A stretch of DNA of 45,451 nt, from contig JAUNSK010000030.1 in assembly GCA_030539275.1 (NCBI GenBank), forward strand, positions 1-45,451, written 5' to 3'. Origin of the DNA: Oscillospiraceae bacterium (GTDB taxonomy: Bacteria > Bacillota > Clostridia > Oscillospirales > Ruminococcaceae). Of the stretch, positions 24,542 to 32,298 are shown piece after piece. A model generated the notes under the pieces. That model searched no databases and was not told the origin of the DNA. It saw nothing but the letters and a program-made list of their open reading frames with translations. The position numbers and the translations under genes are program-made. How positions within the stretch are numbered: the first letter of the stretch is position 1; every line of letters starts with the position of its first letter.

Positions 24542-27055
24542 ATGAAACAGTTTGATGTGACGGGAATGAGTTGTGCGGCATGCAGTACGCGGGTTGAAAA
24601 GGCAGTTTCAAAAGTATCAGGTGTACAGTCCTGTTCGGTAAACTTACTTACTAACTCAATGGGAGTAGAAGGTACCGCAGCCGAGGCCGATATTATCAAG
24701 GCTGTCAGGGACGCAGGTTACGGTGCATCATTGCATGGAGGATCTCAGACGGATAAGACCCGGACCGGTAGAGATGATCACGCTGATACACAGACTCCGG
24801 TACTTAAGCTGCGTCTGATCTCATCAGTAATTATCCTGCTGATCCTTATGTACTTTTCGATGGGACATATGATGTGGGACTGGCCGCTTCCTGTCTGGAT
24901 TGAAAACAATCATATTGCCATGGGAATTATACAGCTTCTTCTTTCGGCAGCGGTGATGGTCATAAATCAGAAGTTTTTTATTAACGGTTTCAGAAGTCTG
25001 TTGCGAAGGTCTCCGAATATGGATACGCTGGTAGCTCTCGGATCGTCAGCATCATTTGTATGGAGCACAGCAGCACTTCTGCTAATGACTGATGCTCAGC
25101 TAAGCTCTGACCACGAAGCCGTTATGAAATATATGCACGAGTTCTATTTTGAATCCGCTGCAATGATAGTGACTCTGATAACTGTCGGAAAAATGCTCGA
25201 AGCAAGATCAAAGGGAAAAACAACTGATGCCCTGAGAAGTCTTATGTCACTGGCTCCTGCTCAGGCAGTACTGATGAGGGGTTCGCAGGAAGTTACCGTT
25301 GATGTCAGTCAGGTCAGAAAAGGGGATATTTTTATTGTACGTCCGGGACAGAGTATTCCCGTTGATGGTATTGTTCTTGAGGGAAGCAGTGCTGTCAGTG
25401 AGGCGGCACTTACAGGAGAAAGCATACCTGTGGACAAGACCAAAGGAGATCGTGTAAGTGCTGCGACTCTTAACCAGTCTGGTTTTATCCGATGTGAAGC
25501 TGTGCGTGTAGGAGAGGATACAACACTTTCACAGATCATCAGGATGGTAAGTGAAGCAGCAGCTACAAAAGCACCTGCTGCAAAAATTGCGGACAGGGTT
25601 TCAGGAATATTTGTGCCTGCTGTAATCATATTAGCTGTTGTTACGACAGTGATATGGCTGATTCTGGGACAGGAGTTTGGTTTTGCACTGGCACGCGGAA
25701 TATCCGTTCTCGTGATCAGCTGTCCGTGTGCACTTGGACTTGCCACTCCTGTAGCAATTATGGTGGGAAACGGAGTCGGAGCGAGAAATGGAATACTGTT
25801 CAAAACTGCCGTTTCTCTTGAAAACACAGGGAAAATCAATATTGCCGCACTTGACAAGACAGGTACCGTTACAAGCGGTCATCCGAAGGTCACAGATATT
25901 ATCCCTGCCAGCGGTTATAATGAAAATGAGCTGCTTTCTCTTGCACTTGCACTTGAAACAAAAAGTGAACACCCTCTTGCTCAGGCAGTAGTTGAAAAAG
26001 GAAATGAACTGGGACTTGCTGTACGGGGTGTAACAGATTTTAAGGCAATGCCCGGAAATGGTCTGTCAGCAAAGCTTGACAGTACACTGCTTATCGGGGG
26101 AAGCCTTAAATACATCTCATCTATAACTGATATCCCGCTGCAGATGAGCCAGGAAGCAGATGAACTCTCATCTGACGGCAAAACTCCGCTGCTGTTTATG
26201 GAAGGTGACAGGTTTGCAGGAATCATAGCTGCAGCAGACACGATCAAGGAAGACAGTGCACGTGCCGTTAAAGAACTGAAGGATATGGGCATAAAGGTAA
26301 TTATGCTTACTGGAGATAATGAGCGTACTGCAGGAGCAGTCGGTGCTCAGGCAGGAGTTGATGAAGTGATAGCAGGAGTGCTTCCGGATGGAAAAGAAAG
26401 CGTGATCAGACAGCTTATGAAAAAAGGAAAGGTGGCTATGGTAGGTGACGGAATAAATGATGCACCTGCGCTGACAAGAGCAGATATAGGAATAGCAATA
26501 GGTGCAGGTACGGATGTTGCTGTTGATGCAGCTGACGTTGTTCTTATGAAAAGCAGCCTTGCTGATGTACCGGCAGCCATCCGTCTGAGCCGGGCAGCAC
26601 TCAGAAACATTCATCAGAATCTGTTCTGGGCGTTTTTCTACAACGTTATAGGAATACCTGTTGCAGCAGGCTGCTTTGTGGCTCTTGGACTGACACTCAA
26701 TCCTATGTTCGGCGCAGCAGCAATGAGCTTATCAAGCCTGTTTGTTGTATCTAATGCACTCAGACTGAATTTATGCAGGATACATGATGCAGGGCGTGAC
26801 AGAAAAATTAAAATCAGGACTGAAAGGAACAGGAAAAAAGAAATGATCAGAACTATCAATATCAAAGGTATGATGTGCGGACATTGTGAAGCACGTGTAA
26901 AAAAAGCACTTGAAGGACTTGAGGAGGTTGAATCAGCTGAAGTAAGCCATGAAAAAGCAACAGCAGCAGTAACGCTGCGATGTGAAATATCAGATGAAAA
27001 GCTTAAGTCTGCAGTTGAGGATCAGGATTATGAGGTTACTTCAATTGTGCATTAG
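24542..27055 (+). CDS. copA: Cu(I)-exporting P1B-type ATPase with N- and C-terminal HMA domains
   Basis: An 837-residue membrane pump. The N-terminal heavy-metal domain has GMSCAAC. Membrane helices follow from about residue 90. The transport motif SCPCALG lies at about 393-398, the phosphorylation motif DKTGTVTSG near 437, and the hinge GDGINDAPAL near 636. The ATPase ends near residue 750; after a basic linker there is a second HMA domain (about 773-837) with MMCGHCEARV, resembling a fused CopZ chaperone. Placement after csoR supports copper or silver efflux. The C-terminal HMA fusion is less common than N-terminal tandem copies. A terminator follows at 27119-27150. Confidence 0.95.
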   Translation: MKQFDVTGMSCAACSTRVEKAVSKVSGVQSCSVNLLTNSMGVEGTAAEADIIKAVRDAGYGASLHGGSQTDKTRTGRDDHADTQTPVLKLRLISSVIILLILMYFSMGHMMWDWPLPVWIENNHIAMGIIQLLLSAAVMVINQKFFINGFRSLLRRSPNMDTLVALGSSASFVWSTAALLLMTDAQLSSDHEAVMKYMHEFYFESAAMIVTLITVGKMLEARSKGKTTDALRSLMSLAPAQAVLMRGSQEVTVDVSQVRKGDIFIVRPGQSIPVDGIVLEGSSAVSEAALTGESIPVDKTKGDRVSAATLNQSGFIRCEAVRVGEDTTLSQIIRMVSEAAATKAPAAKIADRVSGIFVPAVIILAVVTTVIWLILGQEFGFALARGISVLVISCPCALGLATPVAIMVGNGVGARNGILFKTAVSLENTGKINIAALDKTGTVTSGHPKVTDIIPASGYNENELLSLALALETKSEHPLAQAVVEKGNELGLAVRGVTDFKAMPGNGLSAKLDSTLLIGGSLKYISSITDIPLQMSQEADELSSDGKTPLLFMEGDRFAGIIAAADTIKEDSARAVKELKDMGIKVIMLTGDNERTAGAVGAQAGVDEVIAGVLPDGKESVIRQLMKKGKVAMVGDGINDAPALTRADIGIAIGAGTDVAVDAADVVLMKSSLADVPAAIRLSRAALRNIHQNLFWAFFYNVIGIPVAAGCFVALGLTLNPMFGAAAMSLSSLFVVSNALRLNLCRIHDAGRDRKIKIRTERNRKKEMIRTINIKGMMCGHCEARVKKALEGLEEVESAEVSHEKATAAVTLRCEISDEKLKSAVEDQDYEVTSIVH

Positions 27056-27118
27056 TATACAATAAACACTCAAAACTGCTGTATCTGATCTTAAGTATGA
27101 ATAACTTTCTGATAAAAC

Positions 27119-27150
27119 ATGAGCCATACACCGGATGGTGTATGGCTCAT
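27119..27150. terminator. Shared terminator between copA and the carboxypeptidase
   Basis: ATGAGCCATACACC (27119-27132) pairs perfectly with GGTGTATGGCTCAT (27137-27150) around a 4-base loop. T-rich sequence lies on the right and A-rich on the left, so it can serve both convergent genes. Confidence 0.82.
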
Positions 27151-27163
27151 TAAATTTTTAGTT

Positions 27164-28126
27164 TTACTTCTCAACTGTTATAATAAATCCGTCTTCGTTG
27201 TTGCCTGATATCGTGTAAGGATTTACGCACGGTACATATACATCGTTTACGTCCTTTGCGGCTTTGATGTAATATATCTCATAGGATTTTGAATAGCAGG
27301 AAAATGAAAGTGTCTTTTCACCAAATGAATATTTTTTCAGTTCATTCAGATATTCCTCAAGAGTAAGGTTGTTTTCAGTCATATAATAAGCATGAGGAAT
27401 ACCAACATACCGGAAATGATTATCCTGTTCTTTATCACAGGATTCAGAGTATCTGCTGCCTGGATATCTGCTTATAAAACCATATTTCATACAGTTTTCA
27501 GTGATCCATGTGTAGTCACCCGTACTGGTGAACAGCGTACCCTCTTCTTTATCCGGATAGATGCCAAGGTCAAAAGCAAGTCCTGACTGGTGTTCGGAAT
27601 AACCACCCTTGCATATTTTTTTTGAGTTTTCAAGTGCCTGGTTATACATAATATTCTGATGATCCTCAGAAATATAAGCGTTAAGAACCATAATATCGTT
27701 TTTGGACTTTTCTGAATAAAATCCGCTCATCATACTGCTGAAGCATTTTGCAGTCAGGGATTCCATCTTAAGGTCCAGACTTTTAAGTTTAAAGTATGTG
27801 CTTTTCATATCATCCAGGTTAGCAAGGGTTGTATCGAAGGAATCCTGTTTTTTATAAATGTGATCATCGTCAATAAGCAGAAGCGTTCCCTTATAAATAT
27901 CATCCTTGTTCAGAAATATCTTTTCAAATTCGATCTTGCCGTTTTTTGTTGAGAGAGATCCGGAGGTTTTTGTGTCAGTTACCGGTTTATCCTTTTGGGA
28001 AGACTTTTTGCCTATGCGAATAAAAATGATCGAAGCGCAAATAATGACCAGTACTAATACTGCAATAATTATTCTGTCATACCTAATACGTCTCTTTTTA
28101 CCGGTATTACCGGCTGAAATGTTCAT
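27164..28126 (-). CDS. VanY-like D-alanyl-D-alanine carboxypeptidase (M15B)
   Basis: A 320-residue protein with a basic N-terminus and one membrane helix (about residues 19-38: IIIAVLVLVIICASIIFIRI), so it is anchored with its catalytic domain outside. The peptidase part has the zinc motifs SEHQSGLAFDLGIY (about 200) and DNHFRYVGIPHAYY (about 250), typical of VanY/M15B enzymes that trim the terminal D-Ala from peptidoglycan peptides. An extra region of about 100 residues links the helix to the peptidase. No van regulatory genes are nearby, so a role in wall maturation is more likely than glycopeptide resistance. Confidence 0.9.
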   Translation of the reverse strand: MNISAGNTGKKRRIRYDRIIIAVLVLVIICASIIFIRIGKKSSQKDKPVTDTKTSGSLSTKNGKIEFEKIFLNKDDIYKGTLLLIDDDHIYKKQDSFDTTLANLDDMKSTYFKLKSLDLKMESLTAKCFSSMMSGFYSEKSKNDIMVLNAYISEDHQNIMYNQALENSKKICKGGYSEHQSGLAFDLGIYPDKEEGTLFTSTGDYTWITENCMKYGFISRYPGSRYSESCDKEQDNHFRYVGIPHAYYMTENNLTLEEYLNELKKYSFGEKTLSFSCYSKSYEIYYIKAAKDVNDVYVPCVNPYTISGNNEDGFIITVEK

Positions 28127-28423
28127 CAGACCATTCCTTCCTTATGTAACAAAATATATAATATCATTTATTATATGATAACATATAATAAAATGAAAGT
28201 AAATGATAATGTTGTATGAAAAAAAGATAAATATTAAGTATAAATGATATTTTAATAATACAATACTTACTTTTTTACAACTTGGTTGTATGATTTTTAT
28301 TTTTAAATGTACTAAAATACAGATATAGTATTGATTTTTAATTATAAAAATGATATTATATTAATAACGTTTTGTCATTTAGTTGTCAGATGTTATTTTT
28401 AATATGAAAGGAATGATACTATC
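28127..28423. other. Intergenic stretch of about 300 bases
   Basis: Very AT-rich and divergent between the carboxypeptidase and the SCP2-like gene. It holds a plausible plus-strand promoter at 28331-28359; no gene or clear structure is seen elsewhere. Confidence 0.6.
28331..28359 (+). promoter_or_regulatory. Promoter of the SCP2-like gene
   Basis: TTGATT at 28331-28336 and TATTAT at 28354-28359, spacer 17, with TG at 28351-28352. The start codon is about 65 bases downstream. Confidence 0.5.
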
Positions 28424-28744
28424 ATGGCTGCAGAGCACATCAATGAAATAGTAACGCAAATCAGAGAAAAGCTGTCAAAAACGGATTTAAGTTGTCTGCC
28501 TGAAAAGCTTGCGGTTCAGTTTAATCTGACCGGCAGGATCTCCGGAATATTTTACATAGAGGTGCTAGGCGGAAATCTTTCTGTTGAACCTTATGAATAT
28601 ATTGACAAAGACGGTTCTGTGAGTATTACTATTACAAATCTGAAAAAACTTATAGCCGGAAAATTACCTGCTGATGACAGCAAGATATCCGTTGAGGGAA
28701 ATGAACAGAAGGTAAGAACGATACTTGGTTTATTCAGCAATTAG
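28424..28744 (+). CDS. SCP2-like sterol-carrier-domain protein
   Basis: A 106-residue single-domain protein with an AAAGGA site before the ATG. The pattern AVQFNLTGRISGIFYIEVLGG, VEPYEYIDKDGSVSIT and ITNLKKLIAGKLPA, ending in KVRTILGLF, is that of stand-alone bacterial SCP2 proteins, which form a hydrophobic cavity for lipids or acyl chains. There is no enzyme partner nearby. It is a single-gene unit bounded by a promoter and a terminator. The ligand is unknown. Confidence 0.82.
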   Translation: MAAEHINEIVTQIREKLSKTDLSCLPEKLAVQFNLTGRISGIFYIEVLGGNLSVEPYEYIDKDGSVSITITNLKKLIAGKLPADDSKISVEGNEQKVRTILGLFSN

Positions 28745-28764
28745 AAAAACATTTTTAATATTAC

Positions 28765-28797
28765 AAATCAGTTCTGTTAATACAGGCTGATTTTTTT
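28765..28797 (+). terminator. Terminator after the SCP2-like gene
   Basis: AAATCAG (28765-28771) pairs with CTGATTT (28787-28793), an inner CTGT/ACAG extends the stem, and a run of seven T follows. It lies only 24 bases before the next small gene. Confidence 0.7.
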
Positions 28798-28820
28798 GTG
28801 TAAATTATCAGGAGAAAAAT

Positions 28821-29000
28821 ATGAAAAAAACAAACTGTGAATTATGTGTTAATTATGTATACGATGAAGATTCGGATACATATACTTGTATAGTAGACCT
28901 TGATGAAGATGAGATGTACAGATTTATAAACAGTACGAATTATAACTGTCCTTATTTTCGTCTTGATGATGAGTATGGAGTAGTAAGAAAACAAATGTAA
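28821..29000 (+). CDS. 59-residue Cys protein (DUF6472-like)
   Basis: A short reading frame with GGAGA before the ATG. It encodes 59 acidic residues with Cys at 6, 9, 23 and 43 (TNCELCVNY, YTCIVDLDEDEMYRF, NCPYFRLDDEY). The four Cys could bind zinc. The pattern resembles a small clostridial family that I recall as DUF6472; the name is from memory and not verified. There is no signal peptide. It ends in VRKQM. Its position just after a terminator suggests either read-through or its own promoter within 28744-28810, which I cannot identify. Confidence 0.8.
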   Translation: MKKTNCELCVNYVYDEDSDTYTCIVDLDEDEMYRFINSTNYNCPYFRLDDEYGVVRKQM

Positions 29001-29375
29001 TTTTATTATAAAAGCATCATTACGCATTGTTTGTAATTAAAAAAATGATATTTTTTTGTAACATTGTCTAATAATTTACGCTTTTGTTACGCTATATGTA
29101 TTATACTATAAACAAGTTAAGAGACAAGGCAGTAAATGACTCCTGTGTCGTTTGAAAAAATGATTCAGCTGCACTCTGCAAATGTTACATATTTATAAAA
29201 AATACTTGTTTATACTATTTTACTACTTATCATTCCAGATCGTTAATAACTGTCAGCCAATAATATTCTGCTTTAAACATACTAACTTTCCTTCTTATAT
29301 ACCTTGCAACAGCGGCATGGGAGTGGTTTACTGCCTGCTCTTACTTAAAAAATTCTGCTTACAGGGGGAATGATT
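29001..29375. other. Intergenic stretch of 375 bases
   Basis: No supported gene. A frame at 29182-29373 lacks a ribosome site and has unusual composition. A weak imperfect hairpin (GACAAGG with CCTGTGTC, about 29123-29150) is visible, but nothing marks it as a known RNA. An AT-rich block at 29090-29112 could contain a -10 element without a good -35. Confidence 0.5.
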
Positions 29376-29603
29376 ATGACGTATTTCAATTGTGTACAAA
29401 AACTCAGCAATGATGATAAGAATAAACTTATATCTCCCGACAGTCCGCGAATAGTTCGGGAAATAGCAGAAAAGATAGGAATAGCGCTTTCAGACTACCA
29501 GTCAGATATCGTATTTTCTAACATCAGAAATACCAGCCGGTATAATGTGGATAATGACAGGATTTTAATGGCGGCAGGATATATTTATACAGAGGCAATC
29601 TGA
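29376..29603 (+). CDS. Small protein of unknown function
   Basis: ATG 29376 sits 6 bases after GGGGG (29364-29369); the in-frame ATG at 29370 would overlap that site. The product has 75 residues, mostly helical and polar (LSNDDKNKLISPDSPRIVRE, IALSDYQSDIVFSNIRNTSR), ending in MAAGYIYTEAI. There is no signal peptide, Cys pair or known motif. It is separated from the regulator gene downstream by a hairpin and promoter, so it is probably its own transcript. Confidence 0.65.
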   Translation: MTYFNCVQKLSNDDKNKLISPDSPRIVREIAEKIGIALSDYQSDIVFSNIRNTSRYNVDNDRILMAAGYIYTEAI

Positions 29604-29613
29604 TTAAATTATA

Positions 29614-29642
29614 TTGGCAAAAAGTAAAATAAGTGATATAAT
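29614..29642 (+). promoter_or_regulatory. Promoter of the regulator/dynamin operon
   Basis: TTGGCA (29614-29619) and TATAAT (29637-29642), spacer 17, with TG at 29634-29635. Its predicted start lies inside the hairpin at 29645-29675. Confidence 0.6.
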
Positions 29643-29644
29643 AT

Positions 29645-29682
29645 AACCATGAATCGAACAGAATGATTCATGGTTATTTTTT
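29645..29682 (+). terminator. Terminator hairpin overlapping the operon's transcription start
   Basis: AACCATGAATC (29645-29655) pairs with GATTCATGGTT (29665-29675) around a 9-base loop, followed by a run of T to 29682. It ends transcripts from the small gene upstream. RNA started at the promoter just before it would lack part of the left arm. Confidence 0.75.
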
Positions 29683-29711
29683 GGGGATGACATACAAATC
29701 AGGGGGATAAT

Positions 29712-30503
29712 ATGAGGATGATTTATGTTGACAAAGCCGTCGGTTGGTCAGATGATCTGAAAAGTATTTTTTCTGATTTTTCAGACATTGAACTTGCCGG
29801 CATATTTTCTGATTTTACGGAATCAGAAAAATATATATCTGCAAATCATACAGATATAGCATTTATGTGCTTTGATGAAGATAAAAGCCACGCAGATGAA
29901 ATTCTTGACCGGTTTAAAAAAAATTCACCGGATATAAAAATAATTTTTGTTTCTCTGGACAAGGAACTTGCATACGATGCGCTCAATACAGGGGCTGCAG
30001 GATATCTGCTCAAACCATTTACACGAAGTGATGTAAAGAGGATACTTGAGCATAACAACATCCTGAAGTCACAGTCAGTACCTCAGATATATATTAAAAC
30101 CATGCCTTATTTTGATGTTTTTATTAATGGTAAGGTATTTCCGATCTCAAGTGCTAAAGCAAAGGAAATGCTTGCTCTTCTGGTTGACAGGAACGGCGGT
30201 ACAGTCAGCAGCGGGCAGGTTATTTCGTGCCTCTGGGAAGACAGGGCAGATGATGAGAAAACACGTGCATTATGCCGGATGACGTTCAAACGGCTGAGGG
30301 ATGTGCTTTTGGGAGCCGGAATAGCAGATCTTCTCGCAACAAATAATTCACAGCACTATATAAATACGGAAATGTTCGACAGTGATTACAGACGGATACT
30401 AAGAGGAGATGCCGGGGCATTAAGAGAATATAACGGTGATTACATGTCTGAATATTCGTGGGCTGAGGAGACAAATGCAAAACTCAGCCGTTATCTCGGC
30501 TGA
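29712..30503 (+). CDS. Receiver plus SARP-like winged-helix regulator with atypical receiver
   Basis: A 263-residue protein. Residues 1 to about 112 have a response-regulator receiver fold with Asp7, Ser81 and the conserved Lys101 in LLKPF. However, the residue aligned with the phospho-acceptor Asp is Cys53 (DIAFMCF compared with the usual DLVLLDI). Residues about 130-263 are a winged-helix DNA-binding domain of the SARP/OmpR type with the clostridial ending YNGDYMSEYSWAEE. AGGGGGA precedes the ATG. No histidine kinase is adjacent. The product may regulate its own operon with the two dynamin-like genes through a non-phosphorylation signal. Confidence 0.87.
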   Translation: MRMIYVDKAVGWSDDLKSIFSDFSDIELAGIFSDFTESEKYISANHTDIAFMCFDEDKSHADEILDRFKKNSPDIKIIFVSLDKELAYDALNTGAAGYLLKPFTRSDVKRILEHNNILKSQSVPQIYIKTMPYFDVFINGKVFPISSAKAKEMLALLVDRNGGTVSSGQVISCLWEDRADDEKTRALCRMTFKRLRDVLLGAGIADLLATNNSQHYINTEMFDSDYRRILRGDAGALREYNGDYMSEYSWAEETNAKLSRYLG

Positions 30504-30534
30504 CTTACATATATCTTTTACGAAAGGATTGCAG

Positions 30535-32298
30535 ATGAGACCAACTGATGTTGTAAAAGACAAAAAGCTTTTAAGTATTCTGGACAGATATTCAGACAGT
30601 ACCGGTCCGGGAATGGGTACTGTTCTCAGACGTACTATTGAAAATCTGATAAATACAGAGGTGGTCATTCCGGTAATAGGAATGCAGGGAACCGGAAAAA
30701 GTACACTGATAAACGCTGTGATCGGTGAAGATATTCTGCCGTGCGGATGCAATGAAACAACATGTATCCCTATCGAAATAAAATATTCTCATCAGTCTTA
30801 CGCTGTCATTTTCTTCAATGATGACCGTACTCCTCTGAGGATATTTACGCATGATGAACTAAGAAGCTATGCTGATAATAATGAAAATCCGTCAAATATA
30901 AAAAACGTATCTCATGCAGTAGTTTTCAGCAATGCGGGGATACTGAAAAACAACGTGGTATTTGTTGATCTGCCGGGAGCAGGTGGACTTACCGGAGTAA
31001 GCAATACAGCTACTCTCAGGTACATTCAGAGTCTCTCATTTGCAGTTTTTCTTCTGCCGGTCGTACCAACGATAAGAAAAGCAGATGAGACGCTTATAAA
31101 GCTGGCATGGATGCAGTTTTCATCAGCAGTTTTTGCTGAAAACAGCTGGGATGACAACAGGAGGGAGATCAGTGAATCAGTTGACTTCAATAAAAAAGTT
31201 CTTGAGGAAATAGCACAGTCACTTCACTGCAGATTTGATAATGATATAACAGTGATCAATGCTGAAAAGGCTGTAAACGGCCAGCTAGAGAATGATACAA
31301 GAAAAGTTCAGACTTCAAATATTGCCGCTCTTGTCGATAAACTTAAGTCAGTTATAGATAACTGGGAGAAAACAAAACAGGATAACTTTATTTACCGGTA
31401 TAGAAATATGCTGGCATACTGTAAAAAAGAGATAAGTGACAGGATAAATGACTTTACAAACTCTGAAAATGATTCACAGGAGAGGCTTGAAGCGGAGAGA
31501 AAGCTTTTTGAGACTGCAACCGATGAGCTCGAGAAAAAAGCAGATACCATAATAACATTTATAAATAACAAGCGCACAGAGATATATGATATGATATCAG
31601 AGTGTGCAAGAGTATGCTGTGAAAATATACGCAGCGAGACCTTCAGGGTCATTGACTGCGGGGTAGTAGACGGTGATCAGCTTTCAATAGTATTTAATGA
31701 TTACAGGAAAAAATTTGTCTCACAGGCTTATTCAAAGGTTCTCGAAGAGATTATTGAGATAAGGCGTACACTCAGCAGCTATGCAAAGGATTTTGATGAT
31801 CTGATATCAAAAGAAAATGCAGTTTCATTCAGATCAATGAGTTTTAACAGTGACCAGACGTTCAAGTATGAGAAGGGACTGAGAGTCGGTATAAATATCG
31901 CAGGAGGACTTAGCGGTTTTGTAGTCGGTGCACTGATCGGCGGTCCGGCATTTTTCTTCATTATGGCTGCTGCACTTTTCTTCGGCGGATGGCTGGGACA
32001 TTATTCATATTCTCAGATTACTGCCCAGCGTGCAGTAAAAGCAAAGGAAACTCTCGGCCCTTATCTCGAATCCGTTGAGAAAAACTTCAAAAGTGAAATG
32101 AAGGATGCGATAGATGAAATAGCTGCCCAGGCATCAGAGAAGCTGGAGAATTATATAAGTGAAAGAAGAAAACATATAGCTTCATTGTATAGTCTGAAAG
32201 TCAGACAGCTTTCACTTGATAATGATAAAAATAATCTGATCATACTTGAGCAGGATCTGAAATACATATGCACCAGGGAGCGGTCAGCCTATGAATGA
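30535..32298 (+). CDS. Dynamin-like GTPase with membrane hairpin
   Basis: ATG 30535 follows GAAAGGA by 6 bases; the frame is open upstream but overlaps the regulator gene. The 588-residue product has G1 GMQGTGKST (about 49-57), a Thr-rich switch I region (CNETTCIPIE) and G3 VDLPGAGG (about 145). A canonical N/TKxD is not obvious. A long helical region follows, then two adjacent hydrophobic helices (about 457-492, GGLSGFVVGALIGGPAFFFI and the next strand) form the membrane-binding paddle seen in bacterial dynamins. The C-terminus is coiled coil. Bacterial dynamins remodel membranes and some protect against phage or pore damage. It overlaps the next gene by 8 bases. Confidence 0.85.
   Translation: MRPTDVVKDKKLLSILDRYSDSTGPGMGTVLRRTIENLINTEVVIPVIGMQGTGKSTLINAVIGEDILPCGCNETTCIPIEIKYSHQSYAVIFFNDDRTPLRIFTHDELRSYADNNENPSNIKNVSHAVVFSNAGILKNNVVFVDLPGAGGLTGVSNTATLRYIQSLSFAVFLLPVVPTIRKADETLIKLAWMQFSSAVFAENSWDDNRREISESVDFNKKVLEEIAQSLHCRFDNDITVINAEKAVNGQLENDTRKVQTSNIAALVDKLKSVIDNWEKTKQDNFIYRYRNMLAYCKKEISDRINDFTNSENDSQERLEAERKLFETATDELEKKADTIITFINNKRTEIYDMISECARVCCENIRSETFRVIDCGVVDGDQLSIVFNDYRKKFVSQAYSKVLEEIIEIRRTLSSYAKDFDDLISKENAVSFRSMSFNSDQTFKYEKGLRVGINIAGGLSGFVVGALIGGPAFFFIMAAALFFGGWLGHYSYSQITAQRAVKAKETLGPYLESVEKNFKSEMKDAIDEIAAQASEKLENYISERRKHIASLYSLKVRQLSLDNDKNNLIILEQDLKYICTRERSAYE

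Noticed and set aside
27164-28126. Vancomycin resistance cluster
   Set aside because: Only a VanY-like peptidase is present; there are no vanH, vanA/B ligase, vanX or vanRS genes beside it.
29123-29150. Weak hairpin as a possible regulatory RNA
   Set aside because: Only about seven pairs with a bulge, no T-run and no riboswitch features.
29182-29373. 63-residue frame before the small 29376 gene
   Set aside because: No ribosome site, composition rich in Phe, Tyr, Cys and Leu as in random AT-rich DNA, and it overlaps the better supported ATG 29376.
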